A DNA stretch of 7,941 nt from Opitutus sp. GAS368 (GTDB taxonomy: Bacteria > Verrucomicrobiota > Verrucomicrobiia > Opitutales > Opitutaceae). The position numbers and the translations under genes were made by a program. The stretch lies in the NCBI GenBank assembly GCA_945861235.1, contig CAMATV010000138.1:1-7941 (forward strand), given 5' to 3'. Shown one piece after another: positions 1-5,800 of this stretch (position 1 is the stretch's first letter; every line of letters begins with the position of its first letter). The notes under the pieces were generated by a model that was not told where the DNA came from, made no database searches, and saw only the letters and a list, made by a program, of their open reading frames with translations.

Positions 1-108
1 GGGGTTTGGGTGGGCGACGCGCTTGACGATGCGAGGCACCTCAAGAGTGATCGCGGGGTGCGTCATTTCAAGCATTTCGGATGAGCTGCGGGAGGAAATT
101 TCGATCAA
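1..108 (-). CDS. Possible 5' end of an unknown gene leaving the window at the left
   Basis: A minus-strand frame is open from a TTG codon at 106-108 to the window edge. In-frame ATG codons follow at 73-75 and 64-66. The TTG has a purine-rich AAAAGGA ribosome-site match 5 bases upstream (minus-strand sense of 114-120), while neither ATG has one, so TTG is the tentative start. The later codons favour G or C in the third position, and the translation from the second ATG begins MTHPAITLEVPRIVKRV. At most 36 residues are visible and I do not recognise the family. The frame could be chance, since GC-rich DNA has few stops. Confidence 0.3.
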   Translation of the reverse strand, partial: MIEISSRSSSEMLEMTHPAITLEVPRIVKRVAHPNP

Positions 109-166
109 GGGTGTCCTTTTCTCGCGGGCTTTGCTTCATCCTAAAATCCGCAGTTCAACCGGGGAT

Positions 167-346
167 TTAGGCGCCGGCGGGCGTGGGATTGGCCGTGGTG
201 GGGCCGTGGTCGGGCACGATATATTTTAACTGCGGCGCAGTTGTGCGGATCCACTCGTGGAGTCGCAGATAGCCATCGCGCAATTGTTGGGCCCAGCCGC
301 AGGGCGTGGATGCGAGGGCGAACTTGCCGCCGCATATGCGAGCGGC
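167..346 (-). pseudogene. Start-less 3' remnant of an unknown protein gene
   Basis: A minus-strand frame between TGA at 347-349 and TAA at 167-169 encodes about 59 residues with no ATG, GTG or usable TTG near its beginning. The peptide looks like a genuine protein end: it contains GGKFALASTPCGWAQQL, then RLHEWIRTTAPQLKYIVPDHG, and finishes in a Thr/Pro/Ala tail. Third codon positions are mostly G or C. A stop immediately upstream suggests that the 5' part was lost by nonsense mutation, frameshift or deletion. I cannot name the family. A plus-strand frame at 257-445 covers part of the same bases but reads less like protein. This is a modest call made on composition and look only. Confidence 0.3.
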
Positions 347-419
347 TCAGGACGTGGAGCCCGTAGCCGCATTACCAACACCGCGTTTCGGCTCAAGGAT
401 TGCCTAGCAGCGTGTCGGC

Positions 420-764
420 GTGACCTTAGCTCGCAGTCGCAATAGCGAGGCTGGGTCACCCGCGATTTTCTCAGCGCGACCGCGGACCGCGAAGATTTTT
501 TCGCCCCACGCATGCTACACGACGTCTTGGGACTCCACCAACAACACCGGCAGCCCCCTTTCCTTGCCCTTGGGCGGGGGCTTCGGCGACAGACCGGGCC
601 TACCCCCCCGCCAAATCGGGCTGGCCCTCGCCCCACGTATCAAGGCTGGCAAGCTGGAGACAGCGGTATTCCCTGTCTGGGACCCCGTCTGCAAACGAGT
701 CGTGCGCGTCACCGCCTACCGGCAGAAGCCGGCGAAGGCCGTGAAGCCCGCGAAGAAAGGGTAA
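420..764 (+). CDS. Hypothetical protein or 3' remnant with a Lys-rich C-terminus
   Basis: This frame opens with GTG and encodes 114 residues. The second half looks natural: residues after about 70 include KAGKLETAVFPVWDPVCKR and the protein ends in a basic KPAKAVKPAKKG tail, with strongly G/C-biased third positions. The first half is rich in Ser, Pro and Arg and looks like noise, so the true gene may be a 3' fragment joined by chance to an open frame. No ribosome site stands out before the GTG. A 6-bp GC hairpin (773-790) follows the stop by 8 bases but lacks a T tract. A minus-strand frame at 515-712 overlaps it; both cannot be real. It is the only plus-strand candidate in the window. Function unknown. 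Confidence 0.3.
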   Translation: MTLARSRNSEAGSPAIFSARPRTAKIFSPHACYTTSWDSTNNTGSPLSLPLGGGFGDRPGLPPRQIGLALAPRIKAGKLETAVFPVWDPVCKRVVRVTAYRQKPAKAVKPAKKG

Positions 765-791
765 ACTTTTTCGGCGGCGGGACAGCCGCCC

Positions 792-837
792 CTCGTCAGG
801 GAAAACCACTAGTTTTCACGTGACCGAAAACGACGAG
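792..837. repeat. Nested inverted repeat with alternative pairings
   Basis: GAAAAC occurs at 801-806 and again at 826-831, with its complement GTTTTC between them at 812-817, so either GAAAAC copy can pair with it. An outer pair, CTCGTC (792-797) and GACGAG (832-837), sits directly against the second copy. The right-hand folding would therefore be 12 bp with a 14-base bulge on the left arm and an 8-base loop. No T tract follows, so it is not a standard terminator. It may be a protein-binding site or part of an attachment region, but chance is possible. Confidence 0.35.
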
Positions 838-841
838 TGAA

Positions 842-863
842 AAACCGTACACAAACCGTACAC
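842..863. repeat. Perfect 2 x 11-base tandem repeat
   Basis: The unit AAACCGTACAC occurs twice with no gap, at 842-852 and 853-863. It lies about 80 bases from the 3' end of tRNA-Arg. Short direct repeats beside a tRNA gene can be arm-type binding sites for a tyrosine recombinase, which is only a suggestion here because no recombinase gene is visible. Confidence 0.6.
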
Positions 864-904
864 AGAAAAAACCGCCGTTTCTTTTTACACGAAATCCGAC
901 CAAC

Positions 905-940
905 AAAAAACCCCTTTCTCACTAGGAGATAAGGGGTTTT
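905..940 (-). terminator. Intrinsic terminator of tRNA-Arg
   Basis: Bases 907-916 (AAAACCCCTT) pair perfectly with 931-940 (AAGGGGTTTT), and CTC/GAG inside can extend the stem around a small bulge. Read on the minus strand the stem ends in a run of six T residues, 3 bases after the encoded CCA of the tRNA. This is the expected rho-independent terminator. The A/T flanks are symmetric enough that it might also stop transcription arriving from the left. Confidence 0.8.
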
Positions 941-943
941 AGC

Positions 944-1020
944 TGGTGCGGCCATAGGGAGTCGAACCCCAAACCTCCAGATTCGTAGTCTGGCGCTCTA
1001 TCCAGTTGAGCTATGGCCGC
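944..1020 (-). tRNA. tRNA-Arg (anticodon ACG)
   Basis: The minus strand folds into a full cloverleaf. The 7-bp acceptor stem pairs GCGGCCA with TGGCCGC. The D stem is GCTC/GAGC, the anticodon stem CCAGA/TCTGG, and the anticodon loop CTACGAA gives ACG. The T arm has the TTCGACT loop and a discriminator A precedes a genomically encoded CCA. In bacteria A34 of this tRNA is normally deaminated to inosine by TadA, so it reads CGU, CGC and CGA arginine codons. It lies 130 bases after the UDP-glucose dehydrogenase stop. I see no convincing promoter in that gap, although TTGCAC near 1060 is a possible -35. The 3' half of tRNA-Arg genes is a frequent integration target. Confidence 0.97.
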
Positions 1021-1150
1021 GTAGCAGAGCGCGGAAAGAAGCAAACTTTCGTCTGCCAGTGCAAGCGATAATTTCACCGCGCTCACTCGGGAGATCTTGC
1101 CGGCGGCGCACACGAACGAAAACCAGCCACCGCATCCCCCGGCTTTCAAC

Positions 1151-2524
1151 TCACTTGCCGATACCGTGTACCCGAAATCCCAGTTCACGCAATTTCTCCA
1201 GGTCGAGAATATTACGCCCATCGAAAATAAACGCCGGCTTGTTCATCGCCGCGAAGATCTTCGCATAATCGAGGTGCTTGAATTCATCCCATTCCGTGAG
1301 CACCGCGACTGCATGAGCACCCTCGGCGGCCTCATACGCGCTGGTCGCCACGGTCAGCCGTGAATCGGCTCCGGCCATTGCCGGGCCAGCCCCGACGATC
1401 ACGTCCCGCCTGATTTCATCCGCCGGCACTTTCGGATCAAAAACCACGACCCGCGCCTGCTCCGCAAGCAAGTCGCGGCACACCGCGATGGCCGCCGATT
1501 CGCGGGTGTCATTCGTGTCTTTTTTGAAGGCGAAACCCAGCACGGCAATTTTCTTATCGGCGACCGAATTGAAGAGCGACCGCACGATCTTTCCGGCGAA
1601 GCGATGCTTCTGCCAATCGTTTATCTTCACGACACTCTCCCAATACGACGCGACTTCGGGTAGGCCGAAACTTTCGCACAAGTAGACCAGATTCAAAATA
1701 TCCTTCTGAAAGCACGAGCCGCCGAAGCCCACCGATGCCTTGAGAAACTTCGGCCCGATGCGCGAGTCCTTGCCAATCGCATTCGCGACCTCGTCCACGT
1801 CTGCCCCCGTAGCTTCACATAATGCCGAGATCGAATTGATCGACGAGATGCGCTGCGCGAGGAACGCATTTGCCACGAGCTTGGAGAGTTCACTCGACCA
1901 CAGGTTGGTCGTGATGATCCGGTCCCGCGGAACCCAGTGGGCGTAGACGTCCACCAGCGTTTTCACCGCCGCGTCGCCGCCGGGTGTCCGCTCGCCACCG
2001 ATCAGCACACGGTCCGGCATCTGCAAATCCGCGATCGCCGTGCCTTCGGCGAGAAACTCCGGGTTCGACAACACCTCAAACGTGAAGCCACGGGAATTCG
2101 CCGCCAGAATGTCCTTAATCGTTTCGGCGGTCTTCACCGGAATCGTGGATTTCTCGACGATGATCTTGGGCCCGTTGGCCTGTTCGGCAATCGTCCGCGC
2201 GACCGACTCGATAAACCGCAGGTCCGCCGCGCGACCCGCGCCGACGCCGTAGGTCTTCGTCGGGGTGTTCACCGCCACAAAAATAATATCCGCGGCGCGA
2301 ATGGCCTCGTGGACCTCGGTCGTAAAATGCAGGTTCTTGCCGCGTGTCTGCCGCACGACCTCATCGAGTCCGGGCTCGTAGATCGGCAGCGTGTCCGAAT
2401 TCCACGCGGCGATGCGGGCGGGATTCATGTCGACCACCCGCACTTCAATTTCCGGTGCCTTGAGGGCGATCATCGCCATCGTCGGACCGCCCACGTAACC
2501 AGCGCCAATACAACAAATTTTCAT
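1151..2524 (-). CDS. ugd: UDP-glucose 6-dehydrogenase, eukaryote-like type
   Basis: The enzyme oxidises UDP-glucose to UDP-glucuronate with two NAD+ in the cytosol, supplying uronic acid for surface polysaccharides. The protein has 457 residues. A Rossmann NAD site, GAGYVG, is at residues 7-12 and NPEFLAEG at 154-161. The catalytic-domain Lys and Asn are K215 and N219. The active-site loop GFGGSCFQKD carries Cys271 and Asp275, and the C-terminal UDP-binding domain contains FAFKKDT and FDGR (Arg437). These residues line up with human UGDH Cys276, Lys220 and Arg442 at a constant offset of 5. Long blocks such as SSELSKLVANAFLAQRISS and WNSDTLPIYEPGL resemble the animal and plant enzyme far more than the roughly 390-residue bacterial Ugd I remember. 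The human C-terminal tail is absent; the protein ends at GIGK. The ATG gives the canonical KICCIGAGYVGG start. Only a weak GGTG-type ribosome site precedes it, and the ftsH terminator is only about 50 bases upstream. Confidence 0.96.
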   Translation of the reverse strand: MKICCIGAGYVGGPTMAMIALKAPEIEVRVVDMNPARIAAWNSDTLPIYEPGLDEVVRQTRGKNLHFTTEVHEAIRAADIIFVAVNTPTKTYGVGAGRAADLRFIESVARTIAEQANGPKIIVEKSTIPVKTAETIKDILAANSRGFTFEVLSNPEFLAEGTAIADLQMPDRVLIGGERTPGGDAAVKTLVDVYAHWVPRDRIITTNLWSSELSKLVANAFLAQRISSINSISALCEATGADVDEVANAIGKDSRIGPKFLKASVGFGGSCFQKDILNLVYLCESFGLPEVASYWESVVKINDWQKHRFAGKIVRSLFNSVADKKIAVLGFAFKKDTNDTRESAAIAVCRDLLAEQARVVVFDPKVPADEIRRDVIVGAGPAMAGADSRLTVATSAYEAAEGAHAVAVLTEWDEFKHLDYAKIFAAMNKPAFIFDGRNILDLEKLRELGFRVHGIGK

Positions 2525-2573
2525 ACGAATAGTTCACCCACCTTTGGGCACGCCCGCCGTGAATCCAAGGCAG

Positions 2574-2606
2574 AAAAAAGGGCCGGCACTCGCCGGCCCT
2601 CAAAAA
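2574..2606 (-). terminator. Strong intrinsic terminator after ftsH
   Basis: Bases 2579-2587 pair with 2592-2600 in a perfect 9-bp GC-rich stem (AGGGCCGGC with its complement) closed by a 4-base loop. On the minus strand it is followed by a T run (complement of A 2574-2579) and preceded by an A/T flank. It lies about 45 bases after the ftsH stop and marks the end of the GT9-serS-tilS-ftsH unit. The following dehydrogenase ATG is only about 50 bases further, so that gene's promoter must overlap this segment or the gene depends on readthrough. Confidence 0.88.
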
Positions 2607-2644
2607 AACACGATCTCGTCGAATCGTTTCCGTCGTCCTAGATC

Positions 2645-4666
2645 TTAGGCCGGATGGGGCGTCGGTGTTGGATGACCGCCGATCTCTCCGGAACTGGCCG
2701 CTTTATCGACGACCTTTTTTTCCGTCGGCGTTTCCTCCAGTTTTGGCGGCAGCGGCATAATGATCGGCGAACGAATCTCGCCGTGCTCGAGGATTTCCAG
2801 CACATGGCGGCCCTCGATCGTTTCGTGCTCGAGGAGAGCTTCGGCGATCTTGTCGAGCGCCGGACGACGCGAAAGAATAATCTCCTTTGAGCGCCGATAC
2901 TGCTCTTCCACGATCCGCGACACTTCTGCGTCGATTTTCCGTGCCGTTTCTTCCGAGTAGGGTTGGCTGCGCGTGATTTCACGGCCTAGGAAAACCGTAT
3001 CATTGCTCTCACCAAATGCGATCATACCCAAGGGACTCATGCCCCAGTCACAAACCATGTGCCGGGCAATCTTCGTCACCATCAAGATGTCACCCGAGGC
3101 ACCATTGGAAATGTCGTTCAAGACGACTTCCTCGGCGATGCGTCCGCCACAGCCCGTCGCGATGCGGATTTCCAGTTTTTTCTTCTCTTGGGTCAGCACA
3201 TCCTTTTTGGGAATAAACATGGTGCTGCCGAGACTGCGCCCCCGCGGGATAATCGTGACCTTGTGCACCGGCATATGGCCGTCGTCCAACACCGCGTGCA
3301 CCAACGCATGCCCGGCTTCGTGGTAAGCCGTGAGCTTCTTTTCGTCATCATCCATCAACCGGCGCCGCTCCCGTCCGAATTGTACTTTTTCGCGGGCGTC
3401 CTCGACGTCGATCATCTCAACCTTTTTCTTGCTCCGACGCGCGGCCAGCAGCGCCGCTTCGTTCAGGAGGTTGGCCAATTCCGCACCCGAAAGTCCCGGC
3501 GTGCCCCGCGCGATCACGGCCAACTCCACCGTGTCTGCAAGACTGATACGCTTCGCATGCACTCGCAGGATCTGCTCGCGACCATTGAGGTCGGGCAGGT
3601 CGACATAGATCTGACGATCAAAGCGTCCCGGCCGCAGCAAAGCACTGTCGAGCACGTCCGGCCGGTTGGTCGCCGCAATAATGATCACGCCTTCGTTCGT
3701 GTCGAATCCGTCCATCTCGACGAGGAGCGAGTTCAACGTCTGCTCACGTTCGTCATTGCCTCCCCCGACCCCGGCTCCGCGTTGGCGCCCCACGGCATCA
3801 ATTTCGTCGATGAAAATCAGGCACGGCGCGCTCTTGCGGCCCTGTTCAAACATGTCGCGAACCCGGCTCGCACCCACTCCGACAAACATCTCCACAAAAT
3901 CCGATCCGGAGATACTGAAAAACGGCACATCGGCCTCACCGGCGACCGCCTTGGCCAGCAGGGTCTTACCCGTGCCGGGCGGGCCGACCATCAGAATTCC
4001 CTTGGGAATCTTCCCGCCCATTTTGGTGAATTTCTTGGGATCTTTGAGGAACTCCACGACCTCGGAGACTTCTTCCTTGGCCTCATCGCAACCGGCGACC
4101 TCGGCGAACGTGATCTTGTCACGGTCCCGCGTAAGCAATTTGGCGCGACTCTTGCCAAAACTCATGGCACCGCGACCCGCCTGCTTGAGCTGCCTCACAA
4201 ATAGAAAATACAGCAGTCCAATGATGAGCAAAAATGGAATCACTTGAGCGGCGATCGAGGCCAAGACCGTCGTGGTGGGTTGCTCACTGAACAGCTTCGA
4301 TTTCTGCAACCGCTCCATGCTGGAGTCGGTTACCCGTCCCGCCGCGCGAAACGGCTTAAATGCGCTGTTCACATCTTTGCGGCTCTCGCCCGTAATCATG
4401 TGCCAATCACGTCCACCGCTCGGATCGGGACGGATCACGGCGGCTTTTCGCGGATCCTCACTATAGATGTTTTTTTCCTCTGCCCTCTCGACGACGTCTT
4501 GAATGGTCAAAGTTTCCGGGGCGGTGTTGAGGTTCGGTGACCACATCAACAGCCCCACCACGGCACCGACCAACACCAGCCAGAAGATGAGCATCTTCGG
4601 CTGAAAGCGATCCGGTGGGACATTTTTGAGGGCGCGACGGGACTTTTTATTTTCGGGTTCGGACAT
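2645..4666 (-). CDS. ftsH: ATP-dependent membrane zinc metalloprotease FtsH
   Basis: FtsH is a hexameric inner-membrane AAA+ protease that extracts and degrades misassembled membrane proteins and some short-lived cytosolic regulators. The protein has 673 residues, near the usual 610-650 plus a tail. A basic N-terminus is followed by a membrane helix at about 24-41, a periplasmic domain at about 42-134 and a second helix at about 135-157. The AAA+ domain has Walker A GPPGTGKT (228-235), the pore loop MFVGVG (260-265), Walker B IFIDEID (284-290, Asp287/Glu288) and a second region of homology with Asn334 and the arginine fingers Arg348 and Arg351. The protease domain has HEAGH (449-453) and the third zinc ligand Asp526 in NGASGD. 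The C-terminal tail is Pro/Lys/Thr rich and ends in PTPTPHPA. The ATG is preceded by AAGGA with only 1-2 bases of spacing, which is unusually tight, but starting later would remove the cytosolic N-terminus. It follows tilS by 48 bases. Confidence 0.98.
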   Translation of the reverse strand: MSEPENKKSRRALKNVPPDRFQPKMLIFWLVLVGAVVGLLMWSPNLNTAPETLTIQDVVERAEEKNIYSEDPRKAAVIRPDPSGGRDWHMITGESRKDVNSAFKPFRAAGRVTDSSMERLQKSKLFSEQPTTTVLASIAAQVIPFLLIIGLLYFLFVRQLKQAGRGAMSFGKSRAKLLTRDRDKITFAEVAGCDEAKEEVSEVVEFLKDPKKFTKMGGKIPKGILMVGPPGTGKTLLAKAVAGEADVPFFSISGSDFVEMFVGVGASRVRDMFEQGRKSAPCLIFIDEIDAVGRQRGAGVGGGNDEREQTLNSLLVEMDGFDTNEGVIIIAATNRPDVLDSALLRPGRFDRQIYVDLPDLNGREQILRVHAKRISLADTVELAVIARGTPGLSGAELANLLNEAALLAARRSKKKVEMIDVEDAREKVQFGRERRRLMDDDEKKLTAYHEAGHALVHAVLDDGHMPVHKVTIIPRGRSLGSTMFIPKKDVLTQEKKKLEIRIATGCGGRIAEEVVLNDISNGASGDILMVTKIARHMVCDWGMSPLGMIAFGESNDTVFLGREITRSQPYSEETARKIDAEVSRIVEEQYRRSKEIILSRRPALDKIAEALLEHETIEGRHVLEILEHGEIRSPIIMPLPPKLEETPTEKKVVDKAASSGEIGGHPTPTPHPA

Positions 4667-4686
4667 TTCCTTGAGTGGAGTGAGGT

Positions 4687-4704
4687 GGGAACGTGAATGT
4701 TCCC
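4687..4704. repeat. Perfect inverted repeat in the tilS-ftsH gap
   Basis: GGGAAC (4687-4692) and GTTCCC (4699-4704) form a perfect 6-bp palindrome around a 6-base spacer, about 20 bases upstream of the ftsH ATG. There is no T tract, so it is not a terminator. It could be an mRNA hairpin affecting ftsH translation or RNA processing, or an operator for an internal promoter. The spacer is too long for the Bacillus-type LexA box (GAAC-N4-GTTC). Chance occurrence cannot be excluded. Confidence 0.45.
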
Positions 4705-4714
4705 CGTTGAGAAG

Positions 4715-5752
4715 TCAATTGGCACGCCGTCGGAAACTACGGGGCTTTGTGCCGATGCGTTCGAATTTCAAAATCTTTCCGCGAATCACCGCGAAACCCT
4801 CGCGGCCGAGGCTGTGACGCGTGTCATTGCCTCGCGCCACCGCCGCCAACAACGACTCGAATCCTTGGCGGGAAAGGGCACCGGCTTTCGGCTGGATGAG
4901 CAGCCAACGATGGAGCGCACGCCGCACTAGCGCCCGTGGCTTGCCGACGAGCTTACTCAATCCGAGCGCCCCGTCTGCCCGCAAGGTCCGCAATCCCGCG
5001 AGCCAGCTTTCCAACGCCACATCGTCCTCCTCCAAGAGTTCCCTGGCATGCGCCGCCCCGCCCAGGGCGTCCCGCTTCGCCGCGGCGGCCCATGCCGGCA
5101 GCACATCCCGGCGTACTCGGTTACGAAAAAAATATCCGCGTGCGTTGCTCGCATCTTCTCGCCACGGAGTCTTCCCAGCCCGCAGCGCCGCCACGATTTC
5201 GCACTTCTTGAGCGTGAGTAACGGACGCAGATGCACGCGCCCGCGCGTCATCGCATGCACCGGCCGAGGCGCGGCTAGCCCCGCCGTACCGCTCCCGCGC
5301 GCCAGTCGCATCAGCATCGTCTCTGCGATATCGTCCTGCTGGTGTCCCAGCCAAAGCGCCCGGCCCGCCCCGTCGAAAAACGCCATCCGTGCGGCCCGCG
5401 CCTCGGCTTCACTCGCACCCGGCTGCGCCTCCGTCCACGCGCCGACCACACACTCCACTTCCAGCGCCGCGCAAACGTCTCGGCAAAATTCCTCATCCGC
5501 GCGGGAATGCCGTCCGCGCAGCCGGTGGTTGAAGTGCAGCGCGCGTAACCGCGCCCGACGCTCGGGCCAATGGGCCCACAGCAATAACAGCAATCCCAGC
5601 GAGTCCGCCCCACCCGAAAAGCCCACCGCCCAGACCGCGCGGCGAGACGACTGCTCGGCCCACGCCAAAACCGCGGGGTGCAGCCGCGCCCGCGGAAAAA
5701 TCACCGCCAGCTCCGCCGCGCGTTCCTGCCAATGGCTCGCGCGACGTTTCAT
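4715..5752 (-). CDS. tilS: tRNA(Ile)-lysidine synthetase
   Basis: TilS uses ATP to attach lysine to C34 of the CAU-anticodon isoleucine tRNA, switching it from methionine to isoleucine identity and AUA reading. With the ATG at 5750-5752 the protein has 345 residues. The N-type PP-loop SGGADS is at 46-51, followed by HFNHRLRG (73-80), the family motif GHQQDDIAETMLMRLARGSG (136-155) and EDASN with RNRVRRDVLP (199-219). The C-terminal part (about 240-330) resembles the substrate-binding segment, but the extra C-terminal domain of the 430-residue E. coli enzyme is missing, as in short forms such as Aquifex. A conserved Gln in the DDQ motif is Ile here. An in-frame GTG at 5798-5800, directly against the serS stop, would add 16 residues. 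The AAGGAG at the end of serS is 18 bases from it, too far, so I prefer the ATG. Ala/Arg content is high. Confidence 0.95.
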   Translation of the reverse strand: MKRRASHWQERAAELAVIFPRARLHPAVLAWAEQSSRRAVWAVGFSGGADSLGLLLLLWAHWPERRARLRALHFNHRLRGRHSRADEEFCRDVCAALEVECVVGAWTEAQPGASEAEARAARMAFFDGAGRALWLGHQQDDIAETMLMRLARGSGTAGLAAPRPVHAMTRGRVHLRPLLTLKKCEIVAALRAGKTPWREDASNARGYFFRNRVRRDVLPAWAAAAKRDALGGAAHARELLEEDDVALESWLAGLRTLRADGALGLSKLVGKPRALVRRALHRWLLIQPKAGALSRQGFESLLAAVARGNDTRHSLGREGFAVIRGKILKFERIGTKPRSFRRRAN

Positions 5753-5800
5753 CGTTCTTTCGGTCCGGAGCGGCGTGGACTTCACTCGGCCAACGCACAC

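Larger units (their letters stand above)
1..904. other. Gene-poor, probably decayed flank downstream of tRNA-Arg
   Basis: About 900 bases contain no gene that I recognise. What can be seen is a possible gene start running off the left edge, a 60-codon open stretch on the minus strand whose translation looks natural but has no start, a 114-codon plus-strand frame with a Lys-rich end, a GC hairpin at 773-790, a nested inverted repeat at 792-837 and a tandem repeat at 842-863. Pieces on both strands with intact ends but missing beginnings suggest decay. The position just past the 3' end of a tRNA gene fits the edge of an old integrated element; that origin is inference. Confidence 0.4.

Noticed and set aside
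515..712. Minus-strand 65-codon frame ending in GLPVLLVESQDVV
   Set aside because: The end looks somewhat natural, but the rest does not, and it conflicts with the plus-strand frame at 420-764, whose codon bias is better. Neither is certain.
773..790. Intrinsic terminator after the 420-764 frame
   Set aside because: The 6-bp GC hairpin is real, but no T tract follows on either strand.
1..904. CRISPR array or transposon ends
   Set aside because: Only one pair of 11-base repeats exists, with no regular spacers, and I find no long terminal inverted repeats or transposase motifs.
1937..2641. 234-codon plus-strand frame
   Set aside because: It is antisense to the UDP-glucose dehydrogenase and crosses the ftsH terminator. 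Composition is shadow-like.
3059..4204. 381-codon open frame on the plus strand
   Set aside because: It lies wholly opposite ftsH, whose motifs are complete. The translation is rich in His, Arg and Asp with no family features, typical of an antisense shadow in GC-rich DNA.
4687..4704. LexA/SOS box
   Set aside because: The arms resemble GAAC/GTTC, but the spacer is 6 bases rather than 4, and the orientation differs from the TGTTC-N4-GAACA motif I recall for Verrucomicrobiota.
5753..5800. Longer TilS from GTG touching the serS stop
   Set aside because: The AAGGAG in the serS end is 18 bases away, too far, and the extra 16 residues do not resemble the TilS N-terminus.
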